From: Candidatus Thorarchaeota archaeon
GTDB taxonomy: Archaea; Asgardarchaeota; Thorarchaeia; Thorarchaeales; Thorarchaeaceae
Assembly: GCA_016841005.1 (NCBI GenBank)
Contig: JAEORG010000337.1
Span: forward strand, 1 to 16,213
DNA: 16,213 bases
Direction: 5' to 3'
The position numbers and the translations under genes were made by a program. Shown here piece by piece: positions 6,975-14,220 of the stretch (the stretch's first letter is position 1; each line of letters begins with the position of its first letter). Under the pieces are notes generated by a model that ran no database searches, was not told the DNA's origin, and was given only the letters and a program-made list of their open reading frames with translations.

Positions 6975-7022
6975 CAATAGTCTTAAACTCATCTTAGAAG
7001 CATCAATGTCTTGTGTGAACTG

Positions 7023-8219
7023 ATGTATGAGATTGCAATAGTTGGTGCGGGTCCAGCAGGTGCTACTGCGGCAAGATATCTTGCGAAGCTAGGTCATAAG
7101 GTTGCACTTGTTGATAAGGATACATTTCCAAGGGATAAACCATGTGGAGGGGGATTCTCACGTGGCATCATTGATGAGTTCTCATACCTGAAATCTCGTG
7201 CAAATGAATTTCTAAAGGGAATTTGTAAAGTCGGTGTTTTACACTCGCCCAACAGACAGATTGAACTCCGAGGTAAAGTGGATATGGCTGTCGCATTAAG
7301 ATATGATTTTGACAACATACTCTATGAATCAGCTTTAGAAATAGGAGTTACGCCTTATCTTGGAAATCGTGTCAAATCTACATCAGCATTTAGTGATAGA
7401 ATCGAGTTGAATCTTAGCAGTGGCGAAAGCATTCAAGCCAAAGTTGTGTTTGGGTGTGATGGAGTAGGTAGTATTATCGCTCGCCAATTTGGTCTACATA
7501 AACGATGGCCAAGCCAAATGATAACTGCGTGTCGAGTCGCAGAAATTCCAGAAAAGGAAACATACATTGAAGATGTATATAGCACTGACAAAGAATACCA
7601 CTTCTATGCCAACCTAGGGGGTCTTCCTGGATATGGTTGGATATTCCCAAAGCAAGAAACCATAAATGTTGGTCTAGGAGTTGTCGGTTCACATGCTCAA
7701 GGATTACCCAATTTATTCGAGAAGTTCATCAAACTGTTAGAGAGAGATAATCTACTTCCCAAGAATGCAGACCTGTCAGGGGCAAAAGGAGCATTGGTTC
7801 CAACAGGAGGAACAATTGAACAAACTGTAACAAATAGATGTGTACTGGTAGGAGATTCCGCAGGAATGGTGAGCCCGCTGACTGGTGGTGGAATACATTA
7901 TGCAATGCGCGCAGCAAAAATTGCAGCATATGTGGTATCAAATGGGTTGGAATTTGACCAACTGGATTCAGCATATCTCTCTCGATATCAGAAACTGTGG
8001 AAATATGATTTCGGAAAAGACTTTGGACCAATGTTACTTGCGCAAAAACTGTTCACTGGAAATTTCACAGACCTGCTATTTGAGATTGGAAAACGAGATC
8101 AAGGAATTCAGAGAATGGTTTCAGAAGCCATGGCAGAATCATCAGATAAAGGGATTGATATCCCTAGACTTGTTGCTAGAACCTTATCAGTAATTCTTAG
8201 GAGTGCATTCCATCTTTGA
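7023..8219 (+). CDS. Geranylgeranyl reductase family FAD protein
   Basis: This 398-residue flavoprotein reads as a complete member of the geranylgeranyl-reductase family, which in archaea reduces the double bonds of isoprenoid chains in membrane lipids. Seen in sequence: the FAD Rossmann motif GAGPAG at 8-13, the acidic end of strand two (VALVDKD), the family mark KPCGGG at 39-44, the substrate-side motif GYGWIFPK...NVGLG near 200-220, and the second FAD motif VGDSAG at 276-281 followed by PLTGGGIHYAM. Length and motif order are normal. ATG 7023 is chosen over the in-frame TTG at 7011 because GTGTGAA lies just before it and the Rossmann strand begins at residue 4. An acyl-CoA synthetase gene follows after 103 bases. 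Related proteins act on chlorophyll or menaquinone chains; lipid saturation is the likeliest job in an archaeon. Confidence 0.9.
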   Translation: MYEIAIVGAGPAGATAARYLAKLGHKVALVDKDTFPRDKPCGGGFSRGIIDEFSYLKSRANEFLKGICKVGVLHSPNRQIELRGKVDMAVALRYDFDNILYESALEIGVTPYLGNRVKSTSAFSDRIELNLSSGESIQAKVVFGCDGVGSIIARQFGLHKRWPSQMITACRVAEIPEKETYIEDVYSTDKEYHFYANLGGLPGYGWIFPKQETINVGLGVVGSHAQGLPNLFEKFIKLLERDNLLPKNADLSGAKGALVPTGGTIEQTVTNRCVLVGDSAGMVSPLTGGGIHYAMRAAKIAAYVVSNGLEFDQLDSAYLSRYQKLWKYDFGKDFGPMLLAQKLFTGNFTDLLFEIGKRDQGIQRMVSEAMAESSDKGIDIPRLVARTLSVILRSAFHL

Positions 8220-8322
8220 TAATCGAATTGGAAACTGTCTAATTAAGCGGAAGCAATAAATGCGATACTAAATGTGAGGCAGATATTACAATGTCGTATC
8301 AGTAATCGGAGAGATAAACCAA

Positions 8323-9993
8323 ATGGATAGACCTTGGCTGAAACATTATGTTGGCGGCACGCCACATGATATCGAAATTCCTGAGGGGCCTCTTTACGCA
8401 TATGTAGATAGAGCTGTCAAAGAATTTCCCAACAATGAAGCCCTCTTCTATGAGGGTGTAAGAATAAAATACAAAGAACTAGGAGAACTCATTGACAAGG
8501 CTGCATATGGATTTTCTAAGATGGGGGTCAAGAAAGGCGAATCAGTTGCAATAATGCTACCCAATTGCCCTCAATTTATCATAGCATACTATGGAGCGTT
8601 AAAGTGTGGTGCCACTGTTACTCCAATTAATCCACTGGCTGTACCAAAAGAGCTGAGGATATACTTGCAGGATACAGGTGCAAAGACAATTGTAACATTG
8701 AATTTCTTTTACAAGAATGTAATGGCTGTTCGAGATGAAACAAATCTTGAGAATGTCATTGTCACAGCAGGATGGGACCCAATGAGCAAGATAAAACAGA
8801 TGCTCGCTCCAAAGACAGTGTACAAGCACGAGATGAAAGATGTACCACCATTGAAAGAGGGCGACCTTTTATGGAATGAGTGGATGGCTGGAAATCTACC
8901 TGAACCTCCTTCAGTAGATATTGATCCCTCCAAGGACTTGGCTGTGTATCAATTTACGGGAGGAACAACAGGAGTTCCAAAAGCTGCTATGCTGACACAT
9001 AACAACCTGAAGGCTAATTGTGAACAATGTGGAGCATGGATGAGCTGGATGGCGACACGAGGTAAAGAGAAATTTGTTGCTGCTTTACCAATGCAACATA
9101 TTTTCGGTCAGACAGTATCCATGAACTTAGCAATATCGTGGGGAAGTAGTATAATTCTAATCCCAAATGCTAGAGATATCAAGAACCTTTTGAAACGCAT
9201 CAATGATGAAAAACCCACACAATTTCCAATTGTTGCAACATTGGCGATAGGGATCTACACGCATCCTGATGTTTCCAAATACGACATCACTTCATTAAAA
9301 CTCTCAATCGCGGGAGCAATGGCTTTACCTCCAGAAGTAACTCGTAGATTTGAGGAAGCTACCGATTCAATGATTCTTGAAGGATACGGCCTTACAGAAG
9401 CAAGTCCTGTCACACATGCAAATCCCCTAGATAAAAATGTAAGAAGGATAGGTTCCATAGGACTCGCTTTTCCAAGCACATATTGCAAGATAGTAGACCT
9501 TGAGGACAAGAGCAAGGATCTATCATATGGAGAGGTTGGTGAACTTGCTGTCAAGGGGCCTCAAGTAATGCAGGGATATCATAATCGACCAAAAGAAACA
9601 GCTGAAGTTCTCAAAGACGGATGGTTATTCACTGGAGATATCGCGAAGATGGATCAAGAAGGCTGGACATACATCGTCGATCGCAAGAAGGACTTGATCA
9701 ACGCTTCGGGATACAAGGTATGGCCAAATGAGGTAGAAGAAGTCCTCTTTGAACATCCAAAGATCATGGAAGCGGCTGTTATTGGTGTTCCTGATGAAAC
9801 CAGAGGAGAAACAGTGAAAGCCTTTGTTGTCTTGAAGGAAGGAGAAACCTCTTCTATGGAGGAGATTCGAGCCTTCTGCAAGGAGAAGATGGCAGTCTAT
9901 AAAGTACCAACAATGGTAGAGTTTGTAGAAACCTTACCCAAGACTCAAGTTGGAAAGGTTCTCCGCAGAGAACTTCGAGATCAGCCTGAGTAG
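8323..9993 (+). CDS. Long-chain acyl-CoA synthetase (AMP-forming)
   Basis: At 556 residues this is full length for a FadD-like ligase, which activates fatty acids with ATP and CoA through an acyl-adenylate. Motifs appear in the right places: the phosphate loop FTGGTTGVPKAAMLTH at 211-226, EGYGLTE at 353-359, the ATP ribose contact LFTGD at 435-439, the hinge region DRKKDLINASGYKVWPNE at 453-470, and the adenylation lysine Lys545 in TQVGKVLRREL. The phosphate loop has T-G-G-T-T-G and PKA where the textbook pattern is T-S-G-T-T-G and PKG, a small variation that should not abolish activity. ATG 8323 is preceded by GGAGAG nine bases upstream. The gene follows the geranylgeranyl-reductase family gene on the same strand and ends at a strong hairpin. 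It could serve fatty-acid degradation or reuse; substrate length cannot be read from sequence. Confidence 0.92.
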   Translation: MDRPWLKHYVGGTPHDIEIPEGPLYAYVDRAVKEFPNNEALFYEGVRIKYKELGELIDKAAYGFSKMGVKKGESVAIMLPNCPQFIIAYYGALKCGATVTPINPLAVPKELRIYLQDTGAKTIVTLNFFYKNVMAVRDETNLENVIVTAGWDPMSKIKQMLAPKTVYKHEMKDVPPLKEGDLLWNEWMAGNLPEPPSVDIDPSKDLAVYQFTGGTTGVPKAAMLTHNNLKANCEQCGAWMSWMATRGKEKFVAALPMQHIFGQTVSMNLAISWGSSIILIPNARDIKNLLKRINDEKPTQFPIVATLAIGIYTHPDVSKYDITSLKLSIAGAMALPPEVTRRFEEATDSMILEGYGLTEASPVTHANPLDKNVRRIGSIGLAFPSTYCKIVDLEDKSKDLSYGEVGELAVKGPQVMQGYHNRPKETAEVLKDGWLFTGDIAKMDQEGWTYIVDRKKDLINASGYKVWPNEVEEVLFEHPKIMEAAVIGVPDETRGETVKAFVVLKEGETSSMEEIRAFCKEKMAVYKVPTMVEFVETLPKTQVGKVLRRELRDQPE

Positions 9994-10003
9994 GGTAATG
10001 ACT

Positions 10004-10022
10004 GGAGACCCTCAGGGTCTCC
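10004..10022. terminator. Hairpin between convergent genes, possible terminator
   Basis: GGAGACCC (10004-10011) and GGGTCTCC (10015-10022) form a perfect eight-base-pair stem with the three-base loop TCA. It begins ten bases after the acyl-CoA synthetase stop. It is not followed by a clean T run (the next bases are TATCTATGTTAAAA), so it is not a standard bacterial-style terminator; it may end or protect the 3' end of the message. The site lies in the 88-base gap between two convergent genes. Confidence 0.5.
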
Positions 10023-10081
10023 TATCTATGTTAAAATAAATGAGATGATGCTAGAAGTTATCGTCGGAAATTGTATTTTTG

Positions 10082-10642
10082 CTAGTCTCTAGGGTTGAAG
10101 GAATCAGTCTCGAGATTCTCAATAAGAGAATGAATCTCAGGACGACCTAGTAGTTTTCTTCTAGCCTCTGATAAGTTGTTAATTACACAGGCAACTCCTA
10201 CTATATGCGCTCCAAGTTTCTCGACTATTTTTTCAACAGCGAGAACGGACGTTCCTTGGATAAGCCAATCATCTACAATGGCTACCCGATCTCCTGGGTC
10301 TATGGAATCAGATACAAGAGCAAGACGTCTATCTGCAAATCTACTTGAAGGCATAAACTCGACAGGTCTACTATAGTCATCAGGTAAGTACGCGATAGAT
10401 CTAGCAGGTACAATTCCACATCCGAGATAGTATGCAATAGCGCTTCCAAGAGCTAGTCCTCTTTGTTCAATTCCAATCACCTTGTTGGGTTGCACATCGA
10501 GGAATGGTTTTGCTAATGTCACCACAGCCTCGTGAAAGATTGTTGGATGCTCCAACAGCCTGCTAATGTCACACACCGCCTGACCAGGCTCTGGCCAGTC
10601 CTTAATTACTTCTACATAATCCTTATAGTCAATCTCTGTCAT
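10082..10642 (-). CDS. Adenine phosphoribosyltransferase-like protein with altered PRPP loop
   Basis: This 186-residue type I phosphoribosyltransferase resembles adenine phosphoribosyltransferase, which joins adenine to PRPP to give AMP in purine salvage. Typical segments are DWPEPGQAVCDISRLLEHP near 15-33, VIGIEQRGLALGSAIAYYLG near 55-74, and the PRPP-binding strand and loop VAIVDDWLIQGTS. In the normal loop the two acidic residues are followed by three variable residues and T-G-x-T; here the Thr positions are Gln and Ser (DDWLIQGTS). The two aspartates and central Gly remain. The enzyme may be active with altered affinity, may use another base, or may be a PRPP-sensing regulator. No strong ribosome site precedes ATG 10642, so the message may be leaderless. 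The GTPase gene diverges from it across a very short gap. Confidence 0.8.
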   Translation of the reverse strand: MTEIDYKDYVEVIKDWPEPGQAVCDISRLLEHPTIFHEAVVTLAKPFLDVQPNKVIGIEQRGLALGSAIAYYLGCGIVPARSIAYLPDDYSRPVEFMPSSRFADRRLALVSDSIDPGDRVAIVDDWLIQGTSVLAVEKIVEKLGAHIVGVACVINNLSEARRKLLGRPEIHSLIENLETDSFNPRD

Positions 10643-10690
10643 TGTAGGCTCAAGTGTGACTCATCGATAGTAGGTCATAATTCTTTCTGT

Positions 10691-12175
10691 TTGAATAGCA
10701 TAACCACGAAACAGTTAAGACCCAAAAATGACCAAACCACACAAACACTCTGGAGATTGGAAGACCTGAGAGTACCGGGTACGACTGTTACAATTGCATT
10801 ACTACCAGGATTCGTAGAAGTACGAGATAGAGGTTTGATTAAGAAAAAGATTAGAGTGAGAAATAGGTCATTTGAAGAAGTTTTTGATGACTTATCTGTT
10901 TATTTCAAATCAATTGGTAAAATACTACCTCCAGGAGTGCTTGAACAATCACTCATAACCATTGGAGTACCTCGCGCAAAGAAGATTATCTCTGAGCAGA
11001 AGGAAGTAAAACCAGAAACGACTGAAGAACCCGAAAGTGAAATTGAAGAGGTTACGGAAAGAGATGAGCCTCTTGAAGAACATGAAGAACAACTAGAAGA
11101 ACATGTTGATATAAAACCGGGAACAGTCACTATCATTGAAGATCAAGACTTACCTGATATCGAAGATGCATTGTCAGCTGTTGAGTCATTAAGTGATTCA
11201 TTCATGTCATCAACAACAACTCCTCGCAAAGAAAATTCGACAGCTCTTGTGAAGCCTCAGATAAAAATTTCCTTAAAGGGATCAGATGAGATTCAAGCAT
11301 CTCAGGCATCAACTGCTACAGACCCCAAGCAAGTGATTAGTGAGAAGGAAGAGAGAGAACCAGAACTCCTAATTGAAGAATTAGAAGAGATGATTGCCCA
11401 ACCTGAAGGAGATGAACCTGAGGTTCCAGTACAGAATGACATTGAGCAACAGGTCTACACTTCAATTGAATCGGAACCCATGCTAGATGATGCGGTTATC
11501 GAAGAAGTAATAGAAACCGAAGGACCTGAAGAAGAAGTAACTGGTTCTATTACTCTTGAAGAGGCAACCTCTCCCACAGAGAAAAAGACTCCCTCTCACG
11601 CAGTTCGCCCACTTGTTAACGGGAAAGCAGTCATCTTAGGAGAAGCAGGAGTCGGAAAACATAGTCTAATGGATAAAGCTGGATTAAAGATTCAAACTGG
11701 ACCTGAAATCGATGGTGATCCTAAGGAGTACATTCATTCAGCAATATTTCGACTGGAGGATTACAGAGTCGATATTGACGTTTGGTCATTTGATGATGCG
11801 GTTAACGCAAAAGTTTCTCGCAAGGATTTCTATGAGGATGCGAAGGTCATTATTGTTGTCTATGCCGTATCAGATAGGTGGAGCTTCGAGAGTATTGACT
11901 TCTGGTTACGAGAAGCTACCGTAAAACAGCTGACTCCACCACCTATCATTCTAGTAGGTAATAAGAAGGATATTCGTGATACAGGAACACCAGACCCATT
12001 AGAACCTGCGGTATCAAGCGAAGAAGGATTCAAATTTGCAGAAGCACTCGCTAAGAAATTAGGAATGGGTGACAAACTACATCCAGTAGCATTCATAGAA
12101 ACGTCCTGTTTAACTGGTGAAGGCACAGAGGATGTATTTCGAACTGCATGTGAATTCTATACAAACACGTTGTAG
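10691..12175 (+). CDS. Multidomain Ras-like small GTPase with degenerate P-loop
   Basis: Numbered from TTG 10691 (494 residues). An N-terminal strand-and-helix domain (about 19-99; TTVTIALLPGFVEVRDRG onwards) is followed by a Glu/Asp-rich, low-complexity linker (about 100-300) and a C-terminal Ras/Rab-like domain (about 306-494). In that domain G1 is GEAGVGKHS at 317-325: the Ser/Thr after Lys, which binds magnesium, is His. The switch II motif DxxG is absent (VDIDVWSFDDA). G4 is intact, NKKD at 424-427, as is G5 (ETSCLTG). No C-terminal cysteine for lipid attachment is present. Nucleotide may bind by base recognition, but hydrolysis looks impaired. Small GTPases of this type are abundant in Asgard archaea and probably act in regulation or membrane-related processes. 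The start is uncertain: no in-frame ATG exists between the apt start and the first domain, while an ATG at 10728 is in another frame. Confidence 0.8.
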   Translation: MNSITTKQLRPKNDQTTQTLWRLEDLRVPGTTVTIALLPGFVEVRDRGLIKKKIRVRNRSFEEVFDDLSVYFKSIGKILPPGVLEQSLITIGVPRAKKIISEQKEVKPETTEEPESEIEEVTERDEPLEEHEEQLEEHVDIKPGTVTIIEDQDLPDIEDALSAVESLSDSFMSSTTTPRKENSTALVKPQIKISLKGSDEIQASQASTATDPKQVISEKEEREPELLIEELEEMIAQPEGDEPEVPVQNDIEQQVYTSIESEPMLDDAVIEEVIETEGPEEEVTGSITLEEATSPTEKKTPSHAVRPLVNGKAVILGEAGVGKHSLMDKAGLKIQTGPEIDGDPKEYIHSAIFRLEDYRVDIDVWSFDDAVNAKVSRKDFYEDAKVIIVVYAVSDRWSFESIDFWLREATVKQLTPPPIILVGNKKDIRDTGTPDPLEPAVSSEEGFKFAEALAKKLGMGDKLHPVAFIETSCLTGEGTEDVFRTACEFYTNTL

Positions 12176-12286
12176 ACAGCTTTACATATCACCGTGTCAA
12201 GACATTTGATGGCATACTGGTAAAAGAAATAAGGCTGGGTACTATATTTCCACTGCCAGCTACCCTTGATATACCACCAGAGGACG

Positions 12287-12385
12287 TTGATTTAAATAAC
12301 GACAATATATTGCGAAAGCTGCGGTAAAGAAAGAGGACCACTACCTAGTACAAAGACTCTAGAGGATAACTTCGCACTTGACGAG
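12287..12385 (+). other. Upstream coding extension of the zinc-finger gene, interrupted by TAA
   Basis: The frame of the downstream gene stays open back to a TAA at 12293-12295. The translated part reads YCESCGKERGPLPSTKTLED and supplies a CxxC pair that matches the CEDC pair of the downstream gene, so it is very likely coding. It has no ATG, GTG or TTG after the TAA. Just before it, in the same frame, lies TTG ATT TAA at 12287-12295, with AGAGG at 12279-12283 as a ribosome site. The simplest reading is a start at TTG 12287 with a nonsense change or sequencing error at codon 3; the alternative is a non-standard start such as ATA at 12296 or 12305. Confidence 0.55.
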
Positions 12386-12604
12386 ATGAAGAAACTAGGT
12401 ATCTGCGAGGATTGCTTCAAGAAGAGGTTCAAGATTAGCAGTAAAAAACGCAGCGGCTATGGAGGTACGATTTACGATCTGGAAGAAAAACCGACGCCTC
12501 GATTCGGTACAGGTAGTAGAAAACTCTCTTGTCTAAAATGTAACTGGGTTGCTTGGACTGAGGAAGGACTTGCAGCTCATATGAGACAACAACATCCTCA
12601 ATAG
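12386..12604 (+). CDS. Small zinc-finger protein (CxxC pairs plus C2H2 finger)
   Basis: From ATG 12386 the protein has 72 residues; the real product is probably about 100 residues because the frame upstream is also coding. Motifs seen: CEDC at residues 7-10, a basic, glycine-rich middle (KKRSGYGGT), and a C-terminal finger CLKCNWVAWTEEGLAAHM then QQH, spaced C-x2-C-x12-H-x4-H, the classic C2H2 pattern. With the upstream CESC pair, CESC...CEDC forms a probable four-cysteine zinc ribbon before the finger. Proteins of this type bind nucleic acid or protein partners. ATG 12386 has no good ribosome site before it, another reason to doubt it as the start. The gene follows the GTPase gene on the same strand after about 110-210 bases, and the convergent gene ends six bases past its stop. 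No family name can be given. Confidence 0.7.
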   Translation: MKKLGICEDCFKKRFKISSKKRSGYGGTIYDLEEKPTPRFGTGSRKLSCLKCNWVAWTEEGLAAHMRQQHPQ

Positions 12605-12610
12605 AATCAA

Positions 12611-13252
12611 CTACTTGTTTATTGCAAACTGATCTCTTTCTTTGATAATCTCATGCCCTCTTACTCTAACGCCCTTTACACGAGTTGCAGCACTTTCTAG
12701 CATTCCCATTCTATAGACCGCGGTTCTTGGACCAAATCCATGTAACCAGTCAAGTGATGCCATGTCCAGTTTTTTATTGTGTGTGAAATAAAGCTCCAAA
12801 TCTGATGCTATTGCCTTTGTTCTATCAAACATAGAAACTGCAAATCCTGCACTGGGTGCGGCAAAACCAACAATCACCCAGATTACTATGAAGGGGTCAT
12901 TGCCAAAGTAATCAAAGAAGAAAATGAAACCAGAGATTATAGGTTGAATCAGAGCGAGAATTACAAGAAATAAAGCAATATGCTGAGTTAAGTCGTCACT
13001 TCCTAGATGAGCAACTCCGATGACATCCTGGTCAGGAGGAAAAAGAAAGACCAACACGCTGCCTGATGAAAATCCAACAATTAGCGCAGATGCAATAATC
13101 AGTCCTGCGTATCCAAAGGTTCGTGTAACCCATATCTCTGGAAAGCTGATGAACGACTGAAGAATGAGTGCGACGGAAATGACAGCTGCTCCTGTAATGA
13201 AGCCCTTCCAACTGAAGAACTCATATTTCATAGTCATTATATCATCAGACAT
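12611..13252 (-). CDS. Four-helix membrane protein of unknown function, 213 residues
   Basis: I do not recognise this protein. From ATG 13252 it has a short polar N-terminus, hydrophobic helices at about 17-35, 47-69, 90-113 and 120-142, and a cytoplasmic C-terminal part of about 65 residues with helical, basic character (LDWLHGFGPRTAVYRMGM, then RVKGVRVRGHEIIKERDQ). The loop between helices two and three (FPPDQDVIGVAHLGSDDLTQ) is polar. ATG 13252 is chosen over the TTG at 13258 because GAGAGAGAA lies eight bases upstream and a TTTTATTT box fits at 13303-13310. It is divergent from the ABC transporter pair and convergent with the zinc-finger gene. A small regulatory or scaffold membrane protein is possible. 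Confidence 0.75.
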   Translation of the reverse strand: MSDDIMTMKYEFFSWKGFITGAAVISVALILQSFISFPEIWVTRTFGYAGLIIASALIVGFSSGSVLVFLFPPDQDVIGVAHLGSDDLTQHIALFLVILALIQPIISGFIFFFDYFGNDPFIVIWVIVGFAAPSAGFAVSMFDRTKAIASDLELYFTHNKKLDMASLDWLHGFGPRTAVYRMGMLESAATRVKGVRVRGHEIIKERDQFAINK

Positions 13253-13302
13253 TTGCAACGTTCTCTCTCATACTGTTTTATGAACAGAGAATACACAAAT
13301 GA

Positions 13303-13310
13303 AAATAAAA
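13303..13310 (-). promoter_or_regulatory. TATA-like box for the four-helix membrane protein gene
   Basis: The minus strand reads TTTTATTT about 54 bases before the ATG at 13252, which would give a leader near 28 bases that contains the GAGAGAGAA ribosome site. The 257-base divergent gap it lies in (13253-13509) is AT-rich and holds no gene I can support. Confidence 0.35.
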
Positions 13311-13450
13311 CTTTGTCTTATTCAGTAAGATTTCATAAATCAAAGCCTGTACACAAGATAGAACAGTTGAGTAAATGAATAGAATAATATCAAAAAATAG
13401 CCACAACACGGAATAGTACGATTATTATGCCTTCCCGTACTTGAAAAGAA

Positions 13451-13464
13451 ACCCTAAAATGGGT
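13451..13464 (+). promoter_or_regulatory. Possible TATA box with short inverted repeat before the ABC transporter
   Basis: ACCC TAAAAT GGGT is a TATA-like core flanked by four-base inverted arms. With usual spacing transcription would begin near 13483, leaving about 27 bases before the TTG at 13510, including the strong GGAGAGGG ribosome site at 13497-13504. The arms are short and could be chance. Confidence 0.28.
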
Positions 13465-13509
13465 ATTGTATCGACTCGGTATGAAAAGGATGTTTCGGAG
13501 AGGGAATGA

Positions 13510-14211
13510 TTGACTAATGATCTAATTGTCGACCTTGACAACGTGTCCAGAATCTACACCATGGGTGAGATCCAAGTTCCTGCCCTCAAAGGCGTATCAC
13601 TACAGGTGAAGCGTGGAGAAGCAATCGGAATTATGGGTCCTTCTGGTTCTGGTAAAACAACCTTGTTAAATCTGATAGGTGCTCTTGATAGACCAACAGA
13701 TGGCAAGGTAATCATAGATAATCTTGATATTACTAAAATGGGTGAAAAGGAGCTAACAGAAGTCCGTAGGAACAAAATTAGCTTCGTGTTTCAATTCTTC
13801 AACCTGTTACCAGTGTTATCAGCGTATGAGAATGTGGAGCTTCCACTTCTTATAGGTGGCATGGAAGAGGGTCTAAGAAAAGAGAGAGTGGACCATCTTC
13901 TTGAACTTGTAGGTCTCTCCGAACGTGCAGACCATCGCCCGGATGAATTATCGGGCGGCGAACAACAAAGGGTGGCAATTGCAAGAGCATTGGCAAAGCC
14001 GCCGGGTACATCCAGCTCTGTTGTTGTCCTTGCGGACGAACCGACAGGAGACCTAGATACGCAAACAGGTGAAGAGATCATGAAGATCCTCATTGACCTC
14101 ACAAGGGGTGAGGGAGGAACACTACTTGTTGTCACTCATGACCCTGATGTTGGAGAAAAGATGGACAAGGTATACAATATGCGGGATGGCCAGATCGTCA
14201 AGGTGACGTGA
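13510..14211 (+). CDS. ABC transporter ATP-binding protein, LolD/MacB type
   Basis: This 233-residue ATPase has all the ABC motifs: Walker A GPSGSGKT at 43-50, Q-loop Gln95 in FQFFNLLP, signature LSGGEQQRVAIARA at 147-160, Walker B VVVLADEPTGDLD with Glu177, and switch His210 in VVTHD. The short insertion of the form NLLPVLSAYENVELPLL and the ADEPTGDLD box place it in the group that works with FtsX-type permeases in LolCDE, MacB and FtsE systems, which use ATP to move or extract lipids, proteins or peptides rather than to import solutes. The start is TTG 13510, five bases after GGAGAGGG; the nearby ATG at 13506 is in another frame and stops at once. The permease gene begins nine bases after the stop, so the two form one operon and probably one complex. 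Confidence 0.93.
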   Translation: MTNDLIVDLDNVSRIYTMGEIQVPALKGVSLQVKRGEAIGIMGPSGSGKTTLLNLIGALDRPTDGKVIIDNLDITKMGEKELTEVRRNKISFVFQFFNLLPVLSAYENVELPLLIGGMEEGLRKERVDHLLELVGLSERADHRPDELSGGEQQRVAIARALAKPPGTSSSVVVLADEPTGDLDTQTGEEIMKILIDLTRGEGGTLLVVTHDPDVGEKMDKVYNMRDGQIVKVT

Positions 14212-14220
14212 GGTGCCAGA

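Noticed and set aside
6903..6992. 30-residue N-terminal extension of the five-helix protein
   Set aside because: It is Cys/Arg-rich and overlaps the divergent promoter region; ATG 6902 with the TATA-like box 26 bases upstream is more likely.
10532..10690. Long N-terminal extension of the GTPase frame
   Set aside because: It lies on the strand opposite the apt-like gene, and its translation (many Cys, Leu, Asn, Tyr) looks like an antisense shadow.
12154..12328. Open stretch in a second frame between the GTPase and zinc-finger genes, with protein-like segment LGTIFPLPATLDIPPEDVD
   Set aside because: It has no ATG, GTG or TTG at its beginning and opens inside the GTPase gene. It could be joined to the zinc protein by a one-base shift, but the TTG 12287 explanation is simpler.
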